Of a stretch of 42,910 nt of DNA, positions 8,733 through 15,735 are shown piece by piece; the first letter of the stretch is position 1, and every line of letters begins with the position of its first letter. A program made the translations under genes and the position numbers. Below the pieces are notes generated by a model that worked only from the letters and a program-made list of their open reading frames with translations, was not told where the DNA came from and made no database searches. The stretch spans positions 1 through 42,910 of the forward strand of contig CAIXUF010001271.1 in NCBI GenBank assembly GCA_903922535.1, read 5' to 3'. This DNA comes from Candidatus Hydrogenedentota bacterium. Its GTDB lineage: Bacteria; Hydrogenedentota; Hydrogenedentia; Hydrogenedentiales; CAITNO01.

Positions 8733-11700
8733 TCACATCGCCGGAGAATTCACGCCGCCGCTGCGCGTCTCATCCGCTTTTTCTGAGTACTCGACCAGGA
8801 TTCTTCGGGTCCCGTTCTCCGTCAGGGAAATCGTCTGTATTTCCGCGCGGTCTTGGGAGGCCGCGTCGCTGACGGCGAATATTCTCAGGCGGGACATGCC
8901 GGACCGGTATGTGGACACGCCGAGGTGGTATTCGCCGGGCTGAAGGCCGGTCATGCGAAAGGTGCCGTCCGTTTCCAGGTCAATCCTTGGCCCCATCATC
9001 CCGCTTGATGTCTCCATCAAGCCGATGAATGCATGGGGCGGCGCTGTTCCGTCGGCAAGTACCTGCCCTTCCAATGAAGCCGTGCCCGGTGAAACCGCCA
9101 CATCCACCGCCGTGTCCTGTCCGGCCACAACGGTTACGGTCGCCGTGCCCCCCGCGTTGGTCTCCGTTTCGCTCGCGTGGACAGTCACCTCCGTTTCCCC
9201 CGGCGGGGCATTTTGAAACACAGCCTCTCCGTCGCGCGTCCCGACAGACCCCATTCTGTCTTCCCCGCCCGGCACCCGGCATGCCGCGACAAAACTGGAC
9301 AGGGGCTTTCCGTCCAGAGACGCATGCACCAGCAGGCGGCCCGTTTGTTTGAGCACGATGTCCAGCGGCGCGCCGCTTCCGGGCGTGACAGCCACACGCT
9401 CGGTTGCATATCCGTTGCAGGACACGGTGATCTGGGTTTCCTGGCCTGCGGCAAGCCCCTCGATGGCAAAGGTTCCGGCGGCGTCGCTGGTGACCGGCAT
9501 CACGCCGGGGGCGGAAACCTGCGCGGAAGCGACCGGTTCGCCGGCTTCGTTGCGCACCATCCCCGTCACCGGCGCGCCCGTCTGCAGTTCAACGGCAAGC
9601 GCGGTTTCCTGTCCGCCGGCCGGATCGGCGATGTCGGCGGACCACGCGGCATAGCCCGCCGCCCTGACTTCCACGTGGGTCGGAAACGCGAGCACCTTTT
9701 CTATGCGGAACCCGCCCAGCGGGTCGGAGAAGCCGCGTTCGCCGGACTCGATCCCGTTTGTGTCGAAGGGCATCTGCATCATGGCGTGATAGGCGACCGT
9801 AAAGTCTTTGACCGGCGCCTTCAGTTTCGCATCCACCACGGTGCCGACCAGGGTGACATAGTCCGAAAGGGCGATCTTGACGCTCCTGTTTCCGGCGTCC
9901 ACGCCCCGAACAACCGTGGGCGAATATCCGGGCGACATGACATACACATCGTACCGCCCTTCGGCAAGATCCTTGAAGGCGAACCGGCCCAGCGCGCCAG
10001 CGGTGGTCGCCTGCCGGGTGCCCAGCCCCAGCACGGCGAACGGGCAGGGCAGGCCGTTCGGATAGGAGACAACCCCTTCAATGGTCAGACGGCCCGCGGG
10101 AGCCTCCTGAAGGACCACATCGCGCACGACCGCATTGACGGGGACGCTCACGGGCGTCGCGGCAATGGGCTGGTACTGCAGCGAGGCGCTGACAATATAG
10201 TCTCCCGCCGAAAGCCCTTCCAGAACGAATTTTCCGGCGCTGTCGGTTCTGGAACTGCCGCCCCCGGCGAGCTGCACGGGTTCGCCGGCATCGCCCGCGG
10301 ACACGTTGATCATCGCGTTGTAGAGGGGTTTCTTCCTGCCGTCGAGCACGACGCCCTCAATGCGGCTGCCGGACAGAACCGTCAGGCGCAGGGTCAGTTC
10401 CTTCGCGGAAAACTCGGCGGGATCGATGGGGGTCGCCTCGCTTCGCATCGTCTTTGTCACGGCGGTCACGACAACTCTGCTCGAATCCTTCAGCGCCAGG
10501 GCGAAGGAACCGTCCTCGGCGGACTTGGTTTGATCATACTGCCCGCCGCGCATGAACACTTCGGCGGCCGCTGGTTTTCCGTTCACGTCCACCACGCGCC
10601 CGGCCAGCATTAATGCGGGTTCGAGCAGGATGTCCTTGTCCTCGAGCGTCTCACCCAGTTTCAGGTTGACGGTCATCGGTTCCCGGTTGGACCGATCAAA
10701 AGATCGCCCGGCCTCGCACCTGATTTCGTAGGTGCTTGCGGGCAGTCCGGTGAAAATATAATCCCCGGCGGCGCCGGTCTTGAGGTGACGGGACACGCTC
10801 ACTTCTCCGCGCATGGAATACAGGGACATGTCGGCATCCGCCACGCCTTCCCGGGTCTTGGCGTTCAACACGCGGCCGTACAGGGTCCCGCCGGTCTGCA
10901 CCGCAAGCTCCACCTGCGCCGTGCCGCCCGACGTGACCACCGCCGTGGTGTTCGGGCTGCTCAACACAAGCGCCGCATCGTTCAAGGAGAACGCGTAGGA
11001 GGCCGGCGGCATCGCGTCGATCTGGAAAGTGCCCTCTTCATTCGACGTGAACTTGTACTGCATCCGGTAGGAGTACCCCTCCTCGTCACTGTAACCGCTT
11101 GGCTCGCCCAAATGCGCCATCCCCTTGACCTTTGCCCTGGGTCGTCCCGCGCTGTCCACTATGCGGCCCGCAAGGGTTCCGGGGTCCTGGATAACGAGTC
11201 GGCTTTGAAGCCCGAAACAGGGGAAGTAATCCGAGTAGTACGGCTCATGGCCGGGGGCGACCACGTAGAGTTTCCAGCGTCCGGGGATGATGCCCGGGAA
11301 CTGAAAACGGCCCTGATCATCTGTGGAGGCCCGAAGCCCTGCGATCCGGGCATGGCTGAATTCCTCGCGGGGGAACAGCTCATGCGAGACGGGGTAAATC
11401 GCCGCCCCGGCCACCGGTTTGCCGCCGGCATCCTGCAAGAGGCCGTACGAGCTTATGAAGGGATACATCTTTATATTCGGAAAGTGTCTGGAGCCCGCAT
11501 CTCTCAGGGTAATGTCGGTTGCGCCGCCGAAGATCCGGGTCTTCGCGGTGATGCAGTATTTGCCGGGGGGCAGTCCCGCAAACGTGAAGGTGCCGTTTGC
11601 GTCGGCCATGGTGACCCACCGTTCCGTTTCCGGAGGCGGCAGTTCCCGGGCCGCCCAAGTGATTCGTTCCGCAACGACCTCGGCGTTTCCGATGGTCTGG

Positions 11701-12635
11701 TCGAGCGGGGTGGCCAGAACGCTGGAGTATGTGAACAGGGGTTCGTCTTTCTCTCCCTCCCCTTCCCCTGCTGTTTCGTTGAGCGCGGCGGCGGCGGCCG
11801 CTTCGGCAGGAACGGGCGCAACGGTCTTTTCCGTCACGCCGGCCTTTGCCGTCATGGTTCTCGGGACGGGCAGATCCGGTTTCCATCCCATCACCGTGGG
11901 CGCCGCAAAAAGCGCCCCCGCGGAAAGCGCGGCAATTCCCGCCCCCACACCGGCCAGTTTGAGCGCGCCCATGGCAAGCGTGGCGATCATGCCGTAGGCC
12001 GGGACCGTTTTCCACGCCGCGCCCGCGGCCAGCACCGCAGCGGTAATCGTCCTTGCGCGTTTCTTCCACGCGGAGGCCGTGGGGGCGTCGGGCACAAGCT
12101 TGAGGAACTCCGCGCCGAGCGCCTCGCGGGCCCGCTGAAGCCGTTTGCCCGCGGCAAGCCGGTTGATGCCCTTGATCCGTCCGATTTCACGGAGGGAGCA
12201 CCCCCCGTAATAGTGCATGAGCAGCAGTTCCCGGACTTCTGGATCGAGATCCATCAGCGTCGCGTGAAGCATCTGCTGCATCTCTTTGCGATCCGGCGCC
12301 GGCTCGTCCCGGTGCAGCGCCTCGGCCATGGCCTCCTCCAGGGGAACCTCCCGCGAACGGCTGCGCTGCCAGTTGAGCGCGGCGTGCCGGGCAATCGCCA
12401 TCAGCCACCCGGCAAACTTCTCCGGCGCCTTCAGCGTGTCCAGTTTCTGGTAGGCGGCCAGGAAACACTCCTGCGACACGTCATCCGCATCGGCAGGATT
12501 CTTCAGAATCCCCCGCGCCACCGACAACACGGCGGGCAGATAGCGCCGGACAAGCACGCCGAAATCATTGCGCCGACCCGAAAGTACCCTCCGGACCACA
12601 TATTCATCAGAGCGTGTCCACAATAGCGCGAGCAT
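8733..12635 (-). CDS. Membrane-tethered ECF sigma factor with exported carboxypeptidase-regulatory-like repeats
   Basis: A 1300-residue fusion. Residues about 22-95 are a good sigma region 2 (ADADDVSQECFLAAYQ; FAGWLMAIARHAALN). Residues about 120-178 are sigma region 4 with an HTH (LREIGRIKGINRLAAGKRL). Hydrophobic stretches at about 195-207 and 214-246 should anchor it in the membrane. After an acidic linker (GEGEGEKDEP) come about eleven beta-sandwich repeats with the pattern GxFxFxGLPPGxY, typical of carboxypeptidase regulatory-like domains, presumably outside the cytoplasm. Sigma factors with large C-terminal membrane extensions are known in Planctomycetes and relatives; release of the sigma part by proteolysis is an inference. 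AAAAGGAG precedes the ATG. No anti-sigma gene is adjacent, so the protein may regulate itself. Confidence 0.88.
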   Translation of the reverse strand: MLALLWTRSDEYVVRRVLSGRRNDFGVLVRRYLPAVLSVARGILKNPADADDVSQECFLAAYQKLDTLKAPEKFAGWLMAIARHAALNWQRSRSREVPLEEAMAEALHRDEPAPDRKEMQQMLHATLMDLDPEVRELLLMHYYGGCSLREIGRIKGINRLAAGKRLQRAREALGAEFLKLVPDAPTASAWKKRARTITAAVLAAGAAWKTVPAYGMIATLAMGALKLAGVGAGIAALSAGALFAAPTVMGWKPDLPVPRTMTAKAGVTEKTVAPVPAEAAAAAALNETAGEGEGEKDEPLFTYSSVLATPLDQTIGNAEVVAERITWAARELPPPETERWVTMADANGTFTFAGLPPGKYCITAKTRIFGGATDITLRDAGSRHFPNIKMYPFISSYGLLQDAGGKPVAGAAIYPVSHELFPREEFSHARIAGLRASTDDQGRFQFPGIIPGRWKLYVVAPGHEPYYSDYFPCFGLQSRLVIQDPGTLAGRIVDSAGRPRAKVKGMAHLGEPSGYSDEEGYSYRMQYKFTSNEEGTFQIDAMPPASYAFSLNDAALVLSSPNTTAVVTSGGTAQVELAVQTGGTLYGRVLNAKTREGVADADMSLYSMRGEVSVSRHLKTGAAGDYIFTGLPASTYEIRCEAGRSFDRSNREPMTVNLKLGETLEDKDILLEPALMLAGRVVDVNGKPAAAEVFMRGGQYDQTKSAEDGSFALALKDSSRVVVTAVTKTMRSEATPIDPAEFSAKELTLRLTVLSGSRIEGVVLDGRKKPLYNAMINVSAGDAGEPVQLAGGGSSRTDSAGKFVLEGLSAGDYIVSASLQYQPIAATPVSVPVNAVVRDVVLQEAPAGRLTIEGVVSYPNGLPCPFAVLGLGTRQATTAGALGRFAFKDLAEGRYDVYVMSPGYSPTVVRGVDAGNRSVKIALSDYVTLVGTVVDAKLKAPVKDFTVAYHAMMQMPFDTNGIESGERGFSDPLGGFRIEKVLAFPTHVEVRAAGYAAWSADIADPAGGQETALAVELQTGAPVTGMVRNEAGEPVASAQVSAPGVMPVTSDAAGTFAIEGLAAGQETQITVSCNGYATERVAVTPGSGAPLDIVLKQTGRLLVHASLDGKPLSSFVAACRVPGGEDRMGSVGTRDGEAVFQNAPPGETEVTVHASETETNAGGTATVTVVAGQDTAVDVAVSPGTASLEGQVLADGTAPPHAFIGLMETSSGMMGPRIDLETDGTFRMTGLQPGEYHLGVSTYRSGMSRLRIFAVSDAASQDRAEIQTISLTENGTRRILVEYSEKADETRSGGVNSPAM

Positions 12636-12673
12636 GAGATGGTCTCCTTTTGCTCTTAAGACACACTAACACG

Positions 12674-12683
12674 CCAAGTGTTG
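12674..12683 (-). promoter_or_regulatory. Possible ECF-type promoter element of the sigma fusion gene
   Basis: On the minus strand CAACACTTGG is followed after about 13 bases by TCTTAA, reminiscent of the ECF -35 (AAC core) and -10 (TC) elements. The same 10-mer occurs upstream of the proline-rich protein gene at 22544-22553. This is a pattern only; no test was possible. Confidence 0.25.
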
Positions 12684-12807
12684 ACATCTCGAATGCGGTG
12701 GAGGAACTCGAACAATGACCCAGTTTTTGTACCGCAGGCGTCTCCCCTGCCCTGGTCTTGACCGCGGCTCAACGCAACGGCAAGGAAGAACAAGGCGAGA
12801 CCCGGTT

Positions 12808-12833
12808 GTGGCGTGGTTTCCAGACCACGCCAC
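12808..12833. repeat. Perfect 10-bp inverted repeat
   Basis: GTGGCGTGGT (12808-12817), a 6-base loop and ACCACGCCAC (12824-12833). It lies in the 392-base spacer between the divergent sigma fusion and GH95-like genes. CGCTCTTTTGA follows it and recurs at 12969-12979. Confidence 0.6.
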
Positions 12834-12906
12834 GCTCTTTTGACCGAAGGTCTCCTCTTCCTTTCGCGGTCTCCCCTTTCGCTGTGCATCCGCCGCGCGG
12901 GACAAA

Positions 12907-12941
12907 GGGCGAAGTACGAAGGGCGAAGTACGAAGGGCGAA
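12907..12941. repeat. Direct repeat of 14 bp, two and a half copies
   Basis: GGGCGAAGTACGAA at 12907-12920 and 12921-12934, then a partial third copy. A similar purine-rich run (AAGGACGAAGGACGAA) lies upstream of the Nudix gene near 38231-38246, so this looks like a genome-wide simple repeat family found before genes. Confidence 0.65.
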
Positions 12942-12974
12942 AAGAGGAGGGAAGCGGCACAACGATCCGCTCTT

Positions 12975-13003
12975 TTGAACGATCCCCGGATAATATGGAT
13001 ACT
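12975..13003 (+). promoter_or_regulatory. Candidate sigma-70 promoter of the GH95-like gene
   Basis: TTGAAC (12975-12980), a 17-bp spacer and GATACT (12998-13003), 24 bases before the ATG. Each box matches the consensus at four of six positions. Confidence 0.4.
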
Positions 13004-13027
13004 TTGGGGCACAATCCGGAGAAACTA

Positions 13028-15337
13028 ATGATGATGACACTATGTTTATTGGCGGCGGTGACGGCCTCGACCTTGGCGCAGGAGGTGCAGCCGACGGCAG
13101 CGCAGGGGCTGCACTACGACAAGCCCGCGATGGTGTGGGACGAGGCCATGCCGCTGGGCAACGGCCTCTTGGGCGGGCTGGTCTGGGGCGACGGGAAACC
13201 GATCAAGATCTCGCTGGACCGCACCGATCTGTGGGACCTGCGGCCCGTGCCCGAATTCCACAGCAAAGACTATAACTACAAGACCATGCGCGAGTGGGAG
13301 AAGTCCGGGCGCGTGGAGGACCTTCTGGCGATGTACGACAACCCGTACAACCGCCCCGCGCCCACCAAGATCCCCGCAGGCCGCATCGAATTGACCTTTC
13401 CCGACGGCTGGAGCGCGGTTCCGGCCAGCCTCGATCTGGCCAAGGCCGAGGCAAAATGCGGTGACCCCGCCGGGAACGCGTCCCTGTCCGTCTGGATTCA
13501 CGCGACGGAACCGGTGGGCTTTATGGAACTGTCGGGGACGCTGCCCGCGATCAAACTGGCCGCGCCCGCCTTTGCGGGCGGGGAACCGGGCGACGGCAAG
13601 CCCGCCATCTCGGCCGGTGACCTGAAACAGTTGGGCTATCCAGCACCCAAGACGGCCGAAGGGGCCGATTTCCAATCCTACGAGCAGGAAGGCTGGGGTG
13701 GATTCCGCTGGGCCGTGTTCCTGACCTGGATGAAGGTGGACAACAGCAACCCGGCGCAGGCAGGCGAGACGCCTGCGGTACACACTGACCGTTGGCAGGC
13801 CGCATGGTCCATTGCCACAACCAATGAGAACTCCGACCCGCTGGCGCTGGCTGAGAAACGCGCGCGTGGCGGTCTGCAAAACATTGAGGCGCTGCGGACC
13901 TCACATCAGGCGTGGTGGCACAAGTGGTGGGAAGACACCTGGCTGGAAGTGCCCAACGCCGCCGTGGAGCGGCAGTGGTACCTGGACACCTACAAGTTCG
14001 GCGCGGCCGCGCGGCGCGACACGCCGCCCATCACCCTCCAAGGGCCCTGGACGGCCGACGACGGCAAGTTGCCCCCCTGGAAGGGCGACTACCACCACGA
14101 CCTGAACACGGAACTGAGCTACTGGCCCTGCTACAGCGGCAACCGGCTCGAACAGGGCCTGGGTTACCTCAACTGGCTGTGGGACACGCGGGAAAACGCC
14201 CGCGACTGGACCAAGCGCTTCTTTGGCGTGCCGGGGATCAATGTGCCCATGACGGCCGACATCAAGCAGGACCAGATCGGCGGATGGCGCCAGTACACCC
14301 ACTCGTCGACCACCGGCGCGTGGCTCGCCCACCATTTCTATCTGCACTGGAAATACAGCCAGGACCGCAATTTCCTGGAACAGCGCGCCTACCCGTGGCT
14401 GCGCGACTGCGCCATCTTTGCGGAGAACATCACCAGCGAGCGCGACGCCAACGGCAAGCGCACGCTGCCGCTCAGCTCCTCGCCCGAAATCAACGACAAC
14501 CGGCCCAATGCGTGGTTCCCGGCCATCACCAACTACGACCTCGCGCTGTTCCGCTGGCTCTTTGGCGCGATGGCCGAACTGGCCGACGAAATCAACAGCC
14601 ATGACGAGGCCGTGCATTGGCGCGCCCTCCTTGACGAACTGCCCGGTTTCGCCCTCGGCGACGACGCACGGCTGCTCATCGCGCCCGACTATCCGCTCAA
14701 GGACTCGCACCGCCATTTCTCGCACCTCATGTCCATCTACCCGCTCGGGCTGATAGACCTGTCACAGGGCGAGAACTGCAAGATCACCATCGACGCGTCG
14801 CTCAACGAACTGGACCGGCTCGGCTCCAGCCAGTGGTGCGGCTACAGTTTCGCCTGGCTGGCCGGTCTGGCCGCCCGCGATCATGACGGCGTGAAGGCGG
14901 AGAAGGCACTGGACACCTTCGCCAACGCCTTCGTGCTGCGCAACGGGTTCCACTGCAACGGCGACCAGAGCGGCAGGGACTTCAGCAAGTTCACCTACCG
15001 TCCCTTCACGCTGGAGGGCAATTTCGCCGCCGCTGCCGGTTTGCAGGAAATGCTCATCCAGAGCCATGCAGGCGCAATAGAGGTGTTCCCCGCCATCCCC
15101 GACACATGGAAGGATGCGCGGTTTCACCGGCTCCGCGCCATGGGCGCGTTCGTCGTCTCCGCGGAAAAGAAGGACGGCGAAGTGCAGTTCATTGAGATCC
15201 TGAGCGAGACCGGCAAGGCCCCCGTTGTCCGCTCCCCCTGGTCCGGCGCAATCTACGCCCTGGAAAAGGGCGTGTCCCCGTCCGGCATCCGCGTCAGCAA
15301 CCAGGGCGACCTCTGGCGCATCGAAGCGGCGCAATAG
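13028..15337 (+). CDS. Secreted GH95-like glycoside hydrolase (alpha-L-fucosidase family)
   Basis: A 769-residue exported enzyme. The signal peptide MMMTLCLLAAVTASTLA precedes a GH95-type N-terminal beta domain with the hallmark AMPLGNGLLGGLVWG, then the (alpha/alpha)6 barrel. Barrel motifs seen are DLNTELSYWP (substrate-binding region), SSSPEIND, SHRHFSHLMSIYPLG and LEGNFAAAAGLQEML. Near the C-terminus AIEVFPAIPDTW matches the family. Where classical GH95 fucosidases have QIDGNFG this protein has TLEGNFA, so a catalytic-site aspartate appears to be replaced by glutamate and substrate specificity may differ. I start at ATG 13028 because GGAG lies at 13018-13021 and the signal peptide begins there; the open frame extends further upstream without support. 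It likely acts on fucose- or galactose-containing glycans in the periplasm or outside the cell. Confidence 0.85.
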   Translation: MMMTLCLLAAVTASTLAQEVQPTAAQGLHYDKPAMVWDEAMPLGNGLLGGLVWGDGKPIKISLDRTDLWDLRPVPEFHSKDYNYKTMREWEKSGRVEDLLAMYDNPYNRPAPTKIPAGRIELTFPDGWSAVPASLDLAKAEAKCGDPAGNASLSVWIHATEPVGFMELSGTLPAIKLAAPAFAGGEPGDGKPAISAGDLKQLGYPAPKTAEGADFQSYEQEGWGGFRWAVFLTWMKVDNSNPAQAGETPAVHTDRWQAAWSIATTNENSDPLALAEKRARGGLQNIEALRTSHQAWWHKWWEDTWLEVPNAAVERQWYLDTYKFGAAARRDTPPITLQGPWTADDGKLPPWKGDYHHDLNTELSYWPCYSGNRLEQGLGYLNWLWDTRENARDWTKRFFGVPGINVPMTADIKQDQIGGWRQYTHSSTTGAWLAHHFYLHWKYSQDRNFLEQRAYPWLRDCAIFAENITSERDANGKRTLPLSSSPEINDNRPNAWFPAITNYDLALFRWLFGAMAELADEINSHDEAVHWRALLDELPGFALGDDARLLIAPDYPLKDSHRHFSHLMSIYPLGLIDLSQGENCKITIDASLNELDRLGSSQWCGYSFAWLAGLAARDHDGVKAEKALDTFANAFVLRNGFHCNGDQSGRDFSKFTYRPFTLEGNFAAAAGLQEMLIQSHAGAIEVFPAIPDTWKDARFHRLRAMGAFVVSAEKKDGEVQFIEILSETGKAPVVRSPWSGAIYALEKGVSPSGIRVSNQGDLWRIEAAQ

Positions 15338-15735
15338 AAACCCAATGCGCGTGTAGGCCGTATGTGAACAGGTGCGAAATGGGGCCGGGGCCATACCCGC
15401 CTTTCGGAGCGACCGGCCCCATGCCGGAACTCATCCTCAAACCATGGGCCCTGTCTGCCCTTTTCCTGACTCTCCACTGAAAACGGCGAATCAAGAACCT
15501 TTACCGGATAAGAATCCTGGGAAATCAGTCCTTCCCACTGAGGACATTATTCCGTACAGACTGTAGAATTCTACTTAAGAGTTATTCTGACGACTCCCTC
15601 ACTTGCGGTGTACTTGGGACTGCAAACCACCGTCCCTGCCGCCGCATATTCCGTGAAAACATCAGGATTCCTTGCGAAGAACTCCGGCTCAAGAGCGAAC
15701 AGGCATCAAATCCAAAGAACAAAAGAGGTTTTACA
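15338..15735. other. 398-base spacer with a long-loop hairpin and a 12-bp palindrome
   Basis: No gene is seen. ATGGGGCCGG (15379-15388) pairs with CCGGCCCCAT (15413-15422) across 24 bases, possibly marking the end of the GH95-like transcript although no T-run follows. GTAGAATTCTAC (15563-15574) is a perfect palindrome about 160 bases before the peptidase gene and could be an operator. Confidence 0.5.

Noticed and set aside
10785..12626. 613-codon open frame opposite the sigma fusion gene
   Set aside because: Antisense shadow of a GC-rich gene; the protein is Gly/Arg/His-rich with no domain, while the opposite strand has clear sigma and repeat motifs.
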